Shown here: one piece after another, positions 34,955-44,119 of the stretch
Numbering within the stretch: the first letter of the stretch is position 1
How the letters are laid out: each line of letters begins with the position of its first letter
DNA from: Candidatus Omnitrophota bacterium
Lineage (GTDB): Bacteria > Hinthialibacterota > Hinthialibacteria > Hinthialibacterales > Hinthialibacteraceae
Assembly: GCA_013177805.1 (NCBI GenBank)
Contig: JABLXU010000018.1
Coordinates: forward strand, 1-64,000
Direction: 5' to 3'
Length of the DNA stretch: 64,000 bases
Notes under the pieces: model-generated
The model's input: only the letters and a program-made list of their open reading frames with translations
What the model was told of the DNA's origin: nothing
Databases searched by the model: none
Position numbers and translations under genes: made by a program

Positions 34955-36274
34955 ATGCTTGATCCCATCGTGTCTCATATCCGCATCCCGGCCCAAACGG
35001 CCCGGTCCACGGGATTGGCCGCGTTACTCCAAAGCGGTCCGGTGGCGGGGACGGTGTTGTCTCATCAGCCCGGAGGCAAAGTAGTAATCGCGTTTCAAGG
35101 CCAAGCATACCCGCTGAATCTGAAAGGAAGAACGCTCCAGCCAGGTCAAAGCGTGCTGGCGCGGATGGCGGGGGAGCAGATCTCGTTGGAAGTCATTCCT
35201 CCAACGAAAAGCGCCCCGCGGACCTTACCTTCCGGCAGCCCTGCTTCACTCTTATCTAACCTGGGGATCACGGACAAAAGCGCTCCCGCCCTGGCGCGGG
35301 CGTTCATCCAAGCGGGCATTCCGCTTGAGCAAGCCATCCTGCGCGAGGTGATGAACTACCTGCCGAATGTCTCCGAAAGCCAAGTTTCCGCCTTGGCGTT
35401 TTTGTTCAGCCGGGGGTTGCCCCTTAGCCCGATGCTGCTCCAATGGATCGCTCAGATTATGATCCCCAAACCCCGGCTGAGCGCACAGCTGAGCGGGGTA
35501 TTGACCCAATTACACGGATTTTTGGACTCCTGGGAAGAAGACGGTGGTCTGAGGATCAGCGTGGAGCAGCGTGAAGCGCTGCGCGCCACGTTCGATGATC
35601 TCGTCAACGTTCTTCCTTCTCTGCCGGATTTCACTCCGGAAGAATTAGTGTATGAGTTGGAAATCCTGTTTCAAAACGCGGCAGCCTCGCCGGAAGCATT
35701 GATTCAGCGCGATTCCGGGCAGGAGAACCGTTCCTTTCAGGAATCGGTAGTCCGGCTGTTGGCGCAGTTGCTCGCGTTCCAGCCGATGTTGGAAAAAACC
35801 CCCCAGGCGGATGAATTCACCACGCTGTTGAATCAAGTAAAAATCTTGCATGAAACCTTTGCCCAAGCCGCATTGCAAAATCTGCCCCAGAGCGACCCGG
35901 CCGCGTATCCCGTCTATTTGCAGATTCCGTACCGGGACGGAGAAACCATTCGCGAACTGCAAGCCCGTTATACTCCGCGGAAAGCCAACAGCCGGGCCGG
36001 CAGCCTGGATTTGCGGCTGGAACTTTCCCAACTCGGCCCGCTGCTCATCGCGATTCAATGGGACGCGCCGCGGATCAGCGTATCACTGGTGGTGGCACGG
36101 CCGGACATCCAGCAGTTTTTGAATCCTTTTCTGCCGGATCTGACCCATCGTCTGCAGGAGCAAGGATTGCAGGTGTTATCGGCGGGGGTCGTGGCGGGTG
36201 TGGTGCCGGAAACGTTGAGCGTGGAAGAATGGCCCGCCAGCGGGGGGACGGGGGGATTGGATGTGAGGGGTTAG
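34955..36274 (+). CDS. FliK-like protein (flagellar hook-length control C-terminal-like domain)
   Basis: The product is 439 aa. The N-terminal half is rich in Gln, Ser, Leu and Pro and lacks a signal peptide. Residues about 335-420 resemble the FliK C-terminal domain: SLDLRLELSQLGPLLIAI, then RISVSLVVARPDIQQFLNPFLPDLTHRLQEQGLQVLSAGV. In flagellated bacteria FliK measures hook length and switches export substrate. No flagellar gene is next to it, so it may be an isolated flagellar gene or a FliK-like protein of another export system. It lacks a ribosome site and may be translated from a leaderless mRNA. Confidence 0.6.
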   Translation: MLDPIVSHIRIPAQTARSTGLAALLQSGPVAGTVLSHQPGGKVVIAFQGQAYPLNLKGRTLQPGQSVLARMAGEQISLEVIPPTKSAPRTLPSGSPASLLSNLGITDKSAPALARAFIQAGIPLEQAILREVMNYLPNVSESQVSALAFLFSRGLPLSPMLLQWIAQIMIPKPRLSAQLSGVLTQLHGFLDSWEEDGGLRISVEQREALRATFDDLVNVLPSLPDFTPEELVYELEILFQNAAASPEALIQRDSGQENRSFQESVVRLLAQLLAFQPMLEKTPQADEFTTLLNQVKILHETFAQAALQNLPQSDPAAYPVYLQIPYRDGETIRELQARYTPRKANSRAGSLDLRLELSQLGPLLIAIQWDAPRISVSLVVARPDIQQFLNPFLPDLTHRLQEQGLQVLSAGVVAGVVPETLSVEEWPASGGTGGLDVRG

Positions 36275-36340
36275 GTGTTTGGATAGAAAAAACCGATGCA
36301 ACGATTGACTCGATGTTGTAGTACGGATGATGTTTACTCT

Positions 36341-36398
36341 TTCAGGGCTACCCTCACCCTGGGCTGCTTTGAGGCCCTCCCCTGAAGAAGACTCTTAG
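36341..36398 (+). repeat. Fused family A and family B dispersed repeats
   Basis: TTCAGGGCTACCCTCACCC (family A left part) runs directly into CTGGGCTGCTTTGAGGCCC and CCCCTGAAGAAGACTC (family B). This gap between the FliK-like gene and metG holds no gene. Confidence 0.7.
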
Positions 36399-36507
36399 GT
36401 TGATACAGTGCCGGGAAGCGCGTGGATAAATCAGGGGAGGCACCCAGGTCTGCCGTGCCGGATGCAGGGAAGATGCCTGCACAACAAATGGCTCATTTCC
36501 AAATGGC

Positions 36508-38037
36508 TCATTTCGTCTTGTCGATGCGGGGGAAAAGGCTTGCGCCTACGTCGATAGTATTTCCCGCGCAAAGGCCGGCGTGTTCAAGGTCCTTTAATAA
36601 GGGAAAGCCGCCGTCGAGGGGGAAGCCAAGGCGTTTGAGCATCTCCTCGGAGGTTCCCGGCATAAAGGGGTGAATCATGACCGCCACGGCGCGCAGGGCT
36701 TCGGCCAGGTTGAGTAAAACGCGGTCGAGATCGTCTTTCTTGTTGGGATCCTTGGCCAATGCCCAGGGTTCCTGTTTTTGTACGTAATCATTGGCCTTGG
36801 AGACCAGGTCCCACACCGCGCCGAGCGCCAAGTGCGGCGCGTATTGTTCCATGGATTCCACATAAGCACGCCGGATTTTGCTGATTACCTCTTGAAACGC
36901 GCCGTCTATCCCCGCGGTGCGGGGGACTCTCTGCTCGCGGTATTTTTTGATCATGGCCAGCACGCGGGAGAAGAGATTGCCCAGATCATTGGCCAGATCG
37001 GCGTTGTAGCGGTTGATCAAGGCATCCTCGGAATAATTGCCGTCTTGGCCGAAGGCGATTTCGCGGAGGAGAAAATACCGCAACGGATCGCGCCCGTATT
37101 GCTCGATGAGCGACACGGGATCGACAATGTTGCCGATCGTCTTGGACATCTTTTCGCCCTTATGATAAACGAAGCCATGCACGAGGACCATCTTGGGCAA
37201 GGCGATGTCGCACGACATCAGCATCGCCGGCCACAGGACCGAATGGAAACGGTTGATGTCCTTTCCGATCACGTGCACGTCCGCCGGCCAATAAGTATTG
37301 AACAATGCTTCGTCCTTCAAAAAGCCCACGCCGGTGAGATAATTCGACAGCGCGTCAAACCATACGTACGACACATTGGATTCGTCCCACGGCAGCGTGA
37401 TGCCCCAGCGGGTGGTCGAACGCGAGATGGAGATGTCCTGCAGGCCGCGGTCAAGCAGGGCCAGCATTTCGTTGCGGTACATCACAGGGACATTGAAGTC
37501 CGGATGTTCCTCGAAATGGCGCTTGATGGCCTCCGCATACCGGCTCAGGCGGAAGAAATAATTCTCCTCCTGCCGCCATTCCGCTTTCTTTTTATGAACA
37601 GGGCACAGTTCGCCATCCAGCAGGTCGTCCGCGAGGTAAAAGGCCTCGCAGGAGAAGCAATACCAGCCCTCGTAATGCCCCTTGTAGATATCGCCCTTGG
37701 CATAGGCGCGGCGCAGCAGTTCCTTGGTCGTGTCGTGATGGCGCGGTTCGCTGGTGCGGATAAAATCGGACAAGCTGCTGCCCGTCAGGCGGTGCAGGTT
37801 AAGGAACACCTCGGCCATGTAGTCGCAATAGTCCCGGGGATGCTGTCCCGCTTCCTCGGCCGCCTTTTCGACGGTGGCGCTGTGCTCATCCACCCCGGAG
37901 AGGAAGAAAACCGGACGCCCCTGCATGCGGCGGTACCGGCAGATCGCGTCCGAAACGATGAATTCATACGCATGCCCCACGTGGGGTTTGGCATTGACAT
38001 AGGAAATCGCGGTGGTGAGGTAAAACGGTTGAGACAT
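36508..38037 (-). CDS. metG: Methionyl-tRNA synthetase
   Basis: The product is 509 aa from ATG 38037. It charges tRNA-Met with methionine. The class I signature HIGH appears as HVGH at residues 19-22 and the KMSKS loop as KMSKT near 296. Between them lie the connective region with CFSC and CPVH pairs, which could bind one zinc, and WFDALSNYLTGVGF and VIGKDINRFHSVLWPAMLM. The C-terminal helical anticodon domain is present (NDLGNLFSRVLAMI, DLVSKANDYVQKQEPWALAKD). The extra C-terminal tRNA-binding domain found in some MetG is absent, as in the short form. GAGGA precedes the start. Confidence 0.95.
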   Translation of the reverse strand: MSQPFYLTTAISYVNAKPHVGHAYEFIVSDAICRYRRMQGRPVFFLSGVDEHSATVEKAAEEAGQHPRDYCDYMAEVFLNLHRLTGSSLSDFIRTSEPRHHDTTKELLRRAYAKGDIYKGHYEGWYCFSCEAFYLADDLLDGELCPVHKKKAEWRQEENYFFRLSRYAEAIKRHFEEHPDFNVPVMYRNEMLALLDRGLQDISISRSTTRWGITLPWDESNVSYVWFDALSNYLTGVGFLKDEALFNTYWPADVHVIGKDINRFHSVLWPAMLMSCDIALPKMVLVHGFVYHKGEKMSKTIGNIVDPVSLIEQYGRDPLRYFLLREIAFGQDGNYSEDALINRYNADLANDLGNLFSRVLAMIKKYREQRVPRTAGIDGAFQEVISKIRRAYVESMEQYAPHLALGAVWDLVSKANDYVQKQEPWALAKDPNKKDDLDRVLLNLAEALRAVAVMIHPFMPGTSEEMLKRLGFPLDGGFPLLKDLEHAGLCAGNTIDVGASLFPRIDKTK

Positions 38038-38081
38038 CCTTTTGGTCCTCGGTGTTGGCATTCTGTCAGCTCAGGGTTGAT

Positions 38082-38120
38082 CCCCTGGACTACTTTAAAG
38101 CCGTCTCCTGAAGGGGACTC
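38082..38120 (+). repeat. Dispersed repeat, family B
   Basis: CCCCTGGACTACTTTAAAGCC-GTCTCCTGAAGGGGACTC. The right half is the reverse complement of the 1965-1992 copy with few changes, and the element is close to the one at 36356-36398. Confidence 0.7.
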
Positions 38121-38176
38121 CAATTGGAGAAACGCATGGCTACAAGCGTTTGTTTATCAGACGCAAGAAGAAGCGA

Positions 38177-38220
38177 AAGGCTTTCCCTCACCCTGGCCCT
38201 CTCCCGGGGGGAGAGGGGAA
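38177..38220 (+). repeat. Dispersed palindromic repeat, family A (clearest copy)
   Basis: AAAGGCTTTCCCTCACCCT-GGCCCTCTCCC-GGG-GGGAGAGGGGAA. The CCCTCTCCC and GGGAGAGGG arms are perfect complements, giving a stable hairpin. Confidence 0.8.
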
Positions 38221-38429
38221 TATACCGCATCATATTCTGAGCGGCGTGGCGATTTGAGCCTGCCCTCCCTTCTTGCGCTCGATCCACCCGGCCTTGACGC
38301 GACGTTGGCCGTGGCAGAAAGGCTCCCAGTCCTGGAGGATTCAAAACATCATACTTGCGGAGGCCGGTTTCGGCAACAAACGTTGAAGCCTTGCGGTTGC
38401 GGTTCCGGCTTCGAGCCTGTCCGGCTTGT

Positions 38430-38438
38430 TGCTACAAT
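38430..38438 (+). promoter_or_regulatory. Extended -10 promoter element upstream of gatB
   Basis: TGCTACAAT at 38430-38438 is identical to the element before the FliK-like gene. It would start transcription near 38445, giving a leader of about 47 nt. No convincing -35 box is seen, as is usual for extended -10 promoters. Confidence 0.4.
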
Positions 38439-38491
38439 CCCCCCTATCGACTGTGCTCTGCCCCAAAAATCGAACGGCCTGGTGAAGATCG

Positions 38492-39943
38492 ATGAAATAC
38501 GAACCCATAATCGGATTTGAAACCCATGTCGAGCTGGCCACCCGCTCCAAGGTGTTCACCGGGACCCGCGCCGAGTTCGGTGGCGAACCCAACGAGTATG
38601 TCAATCCCGTCTGCCTGGGTCTTCCCGGCACGTTGCCTGTGCTCAACCGGGCCGCTTTCGAGATGGCTCTCAAAGTGGCTCTGGCGCTGGACTGCGAGAT
38701 CCCCGAGGTCACCATCTTCGACCGCAAGAACTACTACTATCCCGACCTGCCCAAGAATTACCAGATCTCGCAGGAATACCAACCCCTGGGGCGTAACGGA
38801 CGGTTCACTATCGTCCTCAAGGACGGAACCGAAAAGACGGTGGGCATTCACAACATTCACCTGGAGGAAGACGCGGGGAAACTGATCCACCAGGCCATCG
38901 GTTCCCGCTACTATTCGCTGGTGGATCTGAACCGCGCGGGGATGAGCCTGCTCGAAATCGTCAGCCAGCCCGATCTGCGCAGCCGCGAGGAAGCCGAAGC
39001 CTTCATGGAGACTATGCGCGGTTTGCTGCGGTATCTTGAAGTCAGCGATTGCAAAATGCAGGAAGGCTCGCTGCGGTTCGAACTCAACGTTTCCATCCGC
39101 CCCGAAGGCGCGAACGAGTTGGGGACCAAGGTGGAGATCAAGAACATCGGCTCTATGCGTTCCGTACTGCGCGCGCTGGATTACGAATTTCAGCGCCAGT
39201 CGGAGATTCTCGAGGACGGCGGCCACGTCATCCAGGAAACGCGCCTCTGGGACGACGAGCGGGGCGAGACGCGCCCCATGCGGGTCAAGGAAGGGGCCAA
39301 GGATTACCGGTATTTCCCCGAGCCGGACATCCCGCCCATCCACATCAGCCGGGATTACCTCGAGGCGCTGCGGGCGGCGTTGCCCGAACTGCGCGAAGCC
39401 AAGCGCAAGCGGTTCGTGGAGCAATACCAGCTTCCCGAATACGACGCCGGGGTGCTCACCGCCGAGAAAACCGTCGCCGATTATTTCGAAGCCTGCTGCC
39501 GGTTGTACGAGGCCCCCAAGGCGTACAGCAACTGGATCATGACCTATATCCTTCGTGAACTCAAAGGCGAGGAAGACAAGGACATCCGCGACATCCCCAT
39601 CCCGCCCGAACACCTCGCCCAGCTGGTCCAAATGGTAGACCAGGGGATCATCAATCAGAATATCGCCAAGCGGGTCATCAACGATATGATCCAAACCGGC
39701 CACCCGCCCCGGCGGATCGTCCAGGAAAAAGCCCTGGAAGTGGTGGATGATACGGCCGCGATCGAAAAAATCGTAGAGGAAGTCATCGCCGAGCATCCTG
39801 ATCCGGTGGCCCGTTTCCGCGCCGGGAGGGAACAGGCGCTCCATTTTCTGCTCGGGCAGGTTATGCGTAAAAGCCGGGGAAAGGCCAGCCCGGACGCAGT
39901 CCGGGAAATCATGCTTCGAAAACTCCAAAGCGGAGGGGAATGA
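38492..39943 (+). CDS. gatB: Aspartyl/glutamyl-tRNA amidotransferase subunit B
   Basis: The product is 483 aa. With GatA and GatC it converts Glu-tRNA(Gln), and often Asp-tRNA(Asn), to the correct amide form. Family sequence is plain along the whole chain: YEPIIGFETHVELATRSKVFTG, VCLGLPGTLPVLN, IFDRKNYYYPDLPKNYQISQ, HLEEDAGKL, VDLNRAGMSLLEIVS, VEIKNIGSMRSVLRALDYE and SKEG-like REGAKDYRYFPEPDIPP. The C-terminal YqeY-like helical tail ends in FLLGQVMRKSRGKASPDAVREIML. The length is normal. gatA and gatC are not in the window, so the operon is split. The presence of gatB implies indirect Gln-tRNA or Asn-tRNA formation. Confidence 0.97.
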   Translation: MKYEPIIGFETHVELATRSKVFTGTRAEFGGEPNEYVNPVCLGLPGTLPVLNRAAFEMALKVALALDCEIPEVTIFDRKNYYYPDLPKNYQISQEYQPLGRNGRFTIVLKDGTEKTVGIHNIHLEEDAGKLIHQAIGSRYYSLVDLNRAGMSLLEIVSQPDLRSREEAEAFMETMRGLLRYLEVSDCKMQEGSLRFELNVSIRPEGANELGTKVEIKNIGSMRSVLRALDYEFQRQSEILEDGGHVIQETRLWDDERGETRPMRVKEGAKDYRYFPEPDIPPIHISRDYLEALRAALPELREAKRKRFVEQYQLPEYDAGVLTAEKTVADYFEACCRLYEAPKAYSNWIMTYILRELKGEEDKDIRDIPIPPEHLAQLVQMVDQGIINQNIAKRVINDMIQTGHPPRRIVQEKALEVVDDTAAIEKIVEEVIAEHPDPVARFRAGREQALHFLLGQVMRKSRGKASPDAVREIMLRKLQSGGE

Positions 39944-40607
39944 GTTGGATTTCACCCAGCCGGCCCGGGTGGATATTACCGAAAGCGAGAGAGATAACGA
40001 CTTTCCAGGCAGGGAACTTTATCAGAAACTGTTTACCTGATAACCGAGAAGGGTAACTATTTGCCTTTTCAAGGCTGCCCTCACCCATCTCCTCTCCCCG
40101 AGGAAGAGGGAATTATTGAGTGCTCCCCCATGCGCATACCATGAAGCCAGCGCTGGGAAAGTTCTGCGTCCGGGTAAATAATAACCTATTTCAATACTTT
40201 TTAATCAAGCCGATCGGTTTCCAGGCAATCATCCCAGGCGGCGAATGTTCAAAAAGCTTCCATAATCGGCCTTCACCATTCACACCACTCCCAATATGCG
40301 GATAATATGGGGATATCTTCCGGTTGGCATCTACATCTGTGTTTGAGAGAAGAATCAAGAATGCCTGAGCCGGCTCTGGTTATACGGATTTGTTTTTTTC
40401 AAGGCGCGGCGGGTATCTCCTCATGAGGGCCGGAGAGAGCCGCCTCCCATGTTCTTTTCTTGCGGCAAAATGAACGGCCTGCGTATGACTGACCGAGGCG
40501 GGATGCAATTCCAGACATCTCGTCTTCAACAAGAATCCCAGGTATAGATCCTCGGCCGAGACGAGCAGAATCTGAATACCCATATCAATCGAGAAGGAGA
40601 AGCAATC
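39944..40607 (+). other. 664-bp intergenic region with a dispersed repeat, no gene seen
   Basis: A family A repeat (TTCAAGGCTGCCCTCACCC ... CCTCTCCCCGAGGAAGAGGG) lies at 40067-40112. The short open frames here have no ribosome sites and no recognisable content. The downstream gene has its own ribosome site at about 40590-40600, and its promoter is probably inside this region. Confidence 0.55.
40067..40112 (+). repeat. Dispersed palindromic repeat, family A
   Basis: Same core as the copies at 29643 and 38177: TTTTCAAGGCTGCCCTCACCC, a CCTCTCCCC arm and a GAAGAGGG arm. It is intergenic. Confidence 0.75.
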
Positions 40608-41513
40608 ATGTCACACCCATTGGATCGCCGGAACTTCATTAAGACCGGAATAGCGGCCGCGGCGGTGTTGAGCCGCACTCATCTGGCTGGGGCAAAGCAA
40701 GGCCGGAAGATCAAAAAAACCTTGAAGCTGGGGATGGTAGCGAGCCAGGACGAGAACAAGAATAAGCTTACGATCAAGCAACGCCTGCAAATCGCCAAGG
40801 ATGCCGGCTTTGACGCGGTGGAGCCGGACACCATGTTCGATCCCAAGGAAGTCGACGAAATCCGCAAGGCGGCGGACGAGGTGGGCATCCACCTGGACGC
40901 GATCATCTGCTCCACGCATTGGTCGAGTCCTCTGTCCAGCCCCGATCCCAAGGTTGTGGAAAAGTGTATGGAAGGCATGAAGGTCAGCCTGAAGAACGCC
41001 AAGGACATGGGCGGCGACATGGTACTGCTGGTCCCGGGAGTGGTCAGTCCGGAAGTAATGTACAAGGACGCCTACGAGCGATCGATGAAAGCGATCAAGG
41101 AGCTGGCCCCCATTGCTGAAGACATGGAAATTACCATTGGCTTGGAAAACGTGTGGAACAATTTCCTGATCAGTCCCATTGAATTTTTGGGATTCCTGGA
41201 GGAAATAAACAGCCCGCGGGTGAAGGCCTGGTTCGATGTCGGCAACATTCTCCGCTATGGATTCCCTCAGGATTGGATCCGCACCCTGGGGAGCCAGATC
41301 GCCCGGGTGGATGTCAAGGACGTCAAGATCACGGGCTTCATGACCTTTGACTTTGTTCCCCTGCTTAAAGGTTCCGTGAACTGGCCGGAAGTGATGAAAG
41401 CCTTTGACGAAATCGGCTACGAAGGTTACTTCGCGGCGGAAGTGCAAGGCGGCGGAATGGAATATCTGCGGGATGTGGTCGCGCAACCCATGGACCAGAT
41501 CATCGCCATGTGA
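40608..41513 (+). CDS. Tat-exported sugar phosphate isomerase/epimerase-like protein (xylose-isomerase-like TIM barrel)
   Basis: The product is 301 aa. The N-terminus has a twin-arginine signal (LDRRNFIKTGIAAAAVLSR), so the folded protein should be exported. The rest is an AP-endonuclease-2/xylose-isomerase-like barrel: LGMVASQDE, LQIAKDAGFDAVEPD, VGIHLDAIICSTHW, GGDMVLLVPG, ITIGLENVWNNFLISP, VKAWFDVGNILRYGFP, IARVDVKDVK and GYEGYFAAEVQGG. The Glu in GLEN, Asp in FDVGN, Asp in VDVKD and Glu in AAEV are the likely divalent-metal ligands. AGAAGGAGAAG precedes the start. A second protein of the same type is encoded at 62689-63690. Confidence 0.88.
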   Translation: MSHPLDRRNFIKTGIAAAAVLSRTHLAGAKQGRKIKKTLKLGMVASQDENKNKLTIKQRLQIAKDAGFDAVEPDTMFDPKEVDEIRKAADEVGIHLDAIICSTHWSSPLSSPDPKVVEKCMEGMKVSLKNAKDMGGDMVLLVPGVVSPEVMYKDAYERSMKAIKELAPIAEDMEITIGLENVWNNFLISPIEFLGFLEEINSPRVKAWFDVGNILRYGFPQDWIRTLGSQIARVDVKDVKITGFMTFDFVPLLKGSVNWPEVMKAFDEIGYEGYFAAEVQGGGMEYLRDVVAQPMDQIIAM

Positions 41514-41852
41514 GCCTGTCCGGCCGGGCATGAAGTCCAGCCGTGACAGGAACTAAAACGAACTTGTTCCGAAGAAGCCCCGGAGTAAAATCCGGGGCTA
41601 TCTGTTGTAGGTCATCGGGGCAGGTCCTCTCCCAGGGAGAGGGAATGGTTTAACGCATCCAATCATATTCATACCAAGAATTGAGCGGAGACAATTCCGC
41701 ATTCCGGTAAAAAAGAACGAGACTCGCTCGTCCCCGCATGGCGCGCAGATCAACCCGGCATCAATGGAACCAGATTCTATTGTTTTCTAAATATTAAATA
41801 TTATACTCATATCAGAAAATAAATTATTTACGAATAATCCAGGAGAATTCCC
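41514..41852 (+). other. 339-bp intergenic region with a stem-loop and a repeat
   Basis: A 9-bp perfect stem lies at 41576-41599 and a family A fragment (CCTCTCCCAGGGAGAGGG) at 41625-41643. The last 100 bp are very AT-rich (TAAATATTAAATATTATACTC), which fits a promoter for the small membrane-protein gene. Confidence 0.6.
41576..41599 (+). terminator. Candidate terminator hairpin after the Tat-exported isomerase-like gene
   Basis: AGCCCCGGA (41576-41584) and TCCGGGGCT (41591-41599) pair perfectly around a 6-nt loop, 62 bp after the stop. There is no T-run (ATCTGTTGTAGG follows), so termination strength is uncertain. Confidence 0.4.
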
Positions 41853-42191
41853 ATGGACAAGCCTTTCTACACTTATACCTATCTCGCGATAAGCGGCGTG
41901 GGAATCATCTTGTTTGTCTTGCTGATTGTGTATGTTTTTGAATATAGCCTCTATCTATTTGTCCGTAATCTTCTGGGAAAAGAAATTCAGCCGAATTGGG
42001 TATTTAAGAATTATGACAGGATCATATCAGGAATCTTGTTCCTGTCGATGACTGCTTTGCTCTTGCATTTTCTGCTCTTCGATAAAATTACCGAACTATT
42101 CCAGGGCTGGTTTGAAGGGTTCGTTTTGATGCTTCTTTATGGGAATTGCGGGTACAGGTTCATTCACTCCCTGAAAAGCCGCGGGGAATAG
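41853..42191 (+). CDS. Small hypothetical membrane protein, 112 aa
   Basis: The family is not recognised. Three hydrophobic segments are predicted: AISGVGIILFVLLIVYVFEY, IISGILFLSMTALLLHFLLF and a weaker one at FEGFVLMLLYGNCGYRF, separated by a basic loop (VRNLLGKEIQPNWVFKNYDR). CAGGAG lies 9 bp before the ATG. The gene is more AT-rich than its neighbours, which could indicate recent acquisition. It is convergent with the GntP permease gene. Confidence 0.75.
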   Translation: MDKPFYTYTYLAISGVGIILFVLLIVYVFEYSLYLFVRNLLGKEIQPNWVFKNYDRIISGILFLSMTALLLHFLLFDKITELFQGWFEGFVLMLLYGNCGYRFIHSLKSRGE

Positions 42192-42248
42192 CGGCCGTTG
42201 GGGGCGGGTGCGGGTAACCACGCCGCGGCATTGAACCTCAAACCGAAC

Positions 42249-43718
42249 TCACACCAAAGGCAATACCTTTGTCAACAGATACACCCATGCCATGCCGGTG
42301 AAGGCCATTAAGGTCAGCATGGCGGTCCAGGTCTTGAGGGTTTCCGCTTCCGATAGCCCGGTCAACTGGCCGAAAATCCAGAATCCGCTGTCGTTCATCC
42401 ACGAGTAGCCAGACGCGCCAAATCCGATTGCCATGACCAAGTACACCGGATGATAGGCCAACTCGATCTGCGGCAACGTGGGACCGATGATCCCCGCCGT
42501 CGTGATCATGGCCACCGTGGCCGATCCTTGGGCGATGCGGATCAGCGACGAGGTCAGGAACGCGATCCACAACACGGACAGTCCCCAATCCCGCGCGCCT
42601 TGGGCGATCACATCCCCTACGCCTGACGCCGCCAATACCTTGCCGAACGATCCTCCCGCGCAAGTGATGAACGCGATGATCGCCCCGCTGGCAATGGCCG
42701 GTTCGAGCAACTCCATCGCCCCCCGGTAGTTTAATTTCTTTTGCCGGATTACCAGCCGGATCGCGATCAAAGCCCCCAGGAAAAAGGATAAGTTCTTGTC
42801 ACCGGCCAACTTGATGACTTTCAAGGTCACGACTTTTTGGTAATCCACCGCAACCGGGGCTGCCGGATCGGCACTCTCCACATCGGGGTCTTGCGCGGCG
42901 GGCCGGGCTGGAGCCTCTTTCCATTCTTTGGGGATATACGGAGCGGCGATGGACGTCCCGGCCAGGAGGAGAACGGGCAACAGGAAGGGAACCAGGGAGG
43001 CCATGAGGCTGGGGAGTTCGTGGTCGGGCTTGAGAGCGGTGGCTTCGAGTTCTTTCTGCGAAACGCCCAGCGCGTCCTTGGGCGTCACCCGCAGCCGGCG
43101 GTCGATCCACCGGGCATAAAGCACCCCGCCCACGACCGCGGGCACCGCGGCCACCAAGATCCCCACCAGGACGCACAATCCGATCGTCACGGTGGCGTTG
43201 TACTGCGCGAGTTGTTCGCTCACTATCAAGGGTCCGGGCGTGGGGGGAACCAGCGCGTGTGTTAATGCGCCGCCCGCCGCCGTGGCGCAGATGATCAGTA
43301 CATACTGCGTCTTCCGCCGCGCGAAGACAGCGCGCGCCAGGGGGGCCAGGAGATAGAAAACCGTATCGAAAAACACGGGGATGGAGAGCACGAATCCGCT
43401 GGCTAACAGCGAGTAATGCTCCCGCCCCGCGCCGAAAAGCCGCGTGAAGGCCCGCACGATGCGGTCCGCGGCTCCGCTGTCCATCAGGCATTTGCCGATG
43501 ATGGCCGCCATGACCAGCAGAATGCCGATGTTGGCCATCATGTTCCCGAACTCGGACGCCACCAGCGGCAAGGCATTCTCGAGTGGAATCCGGTTGGACA
43601 ACACGGCAATGAGAATCGCGGCGCTGATCAGCGCCAGAAACGCATGAAAACGGAAATACAGCATCAAGACCAAAATCGCCACGATCCCAAACATCAGACA
43701 GGGCAACGGTCCCAGCAT
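42249..43718 (-). CDS. GntP-family gluconate/organic-acid permease
   Basis: The product is 489 aa with about a dozen membrane helices. It has the GntP pattern: FRFHAFLALISAAILIAVL near the N-terminus, FGNMMANIGILLVMAAIIGKCL, SIPVFFDTVFYLLAPLARA, GGALTHALVPPTPGPL and, near the C-terminus, IRIAQGSATVAMITTAGII and ASGYSWMNDSGFW. These proteins import gluconate or similar sugar acids by proton symport. A Pro/Ala/Asp-rich soluble loop near residues 265-295 is longer than in typical GntP. GAGGGG precedes the start. In the company of sugar hydrolases and isomerase-like proteins it fits uptake of sugar acids, but the true substrate is not shown. Confidence 0.92.
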   Translation of the reverse strand: MLGPLPCLMFGIVAILVLMLYFRFHAFLALISAAILIAVLSNRIPLENALPLVASEFGNMMANIGILLVMAAIIGKCLMDSGAADRIVRAFTRLFGAGREHYSLLASGFVLSIPVFFDTVFYLLAPLARAVFARRKTQYVLIICATAAGGALTHALVPPTPGPLIVSEQLAQYNATVTIGLCVLVGILVAAVPAVVGGVLYARWIDRRLRVTPKDALGVSQKELEATALKPDHELPSLMASLVPFLLPVLLLAGTSIAAPYIPKEWKEAPARPAAQDPDVESADPAAPVAVDYQKVVTLKVIKLAGDKNLSFFLGALIAIRLVIRQKKLNYRGAMELLEPAIASGAIIAFITCAGGSFGKVLAASGVGDVIAQGARDWGLSVLWIAFLTSSLIRIAQGSATVAMITTAGIIGPTLPQIELAYHPVYLVMAIGFGASGYSWMNDSGFWIFGQLTGLSEAETLKTWTAMLTLMAFTGMAWVYLLTKVLPLV

Positions 43719-44119
43719 GGTTCACCCCTCGCATTAAACAGAATCGGACATTTTCATCATCGAATTGAATCAGAATAAACGAGACGAGTTTACCATGGGG
43801 GCGGGGGGAATCCTACGGTCACCTGAATCCAGGCCCCAGAGGAACGCGGGTATCTACCAGCGGCGCAAATAACCTTAGGCAGGAATATTTCCTGATCCTA
43901 CGCAGTTGCCTTATAGCGCCAAAGGGATACAAGAAAATAGAGCCCAGGAGCAACGACCATACGTGCTAAGTTAAGCCTATTTTGTTAAGCCTATTGTAAA
44001 ATGTCTTCGCTTGGAATTCATGTAAAACCAGCCTCCCTATTCCCATTTTTTCCCTCGTTAAGCAAGCGCCTATGAGATTGAAATCCCGAGCGGTTGTAAA
44101 TCTGTTCCCTGGGGGCTGA
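43719..44119 (-). other. 401-bp intergenic region, no gene seen
   Basis: This gap lies between purQ and the GntP permease gene, both on the minus strand, so it should carry the permease terminator-side boundary of purQ's downstream region. An 11-bp direct repeat TTAAGCCTATT occurs at 43971-43981 and 43985-43995. No coding or structured RNA signal was recognised. Confidence 0.5.

Larger units (their letters stand above)
38038..38491. other. 454-bp divergent region between metG and gatB with repeats
   Basis: No gene is seen. A family B element lies at 38082-38120 (CTTTAAAGCCGTCTCCTGAAGG) and a family A element at 38177-38220. An extended -10 element lies at 38430-38438. Both flanking genes read outward from here. 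Confidence 0.65.
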
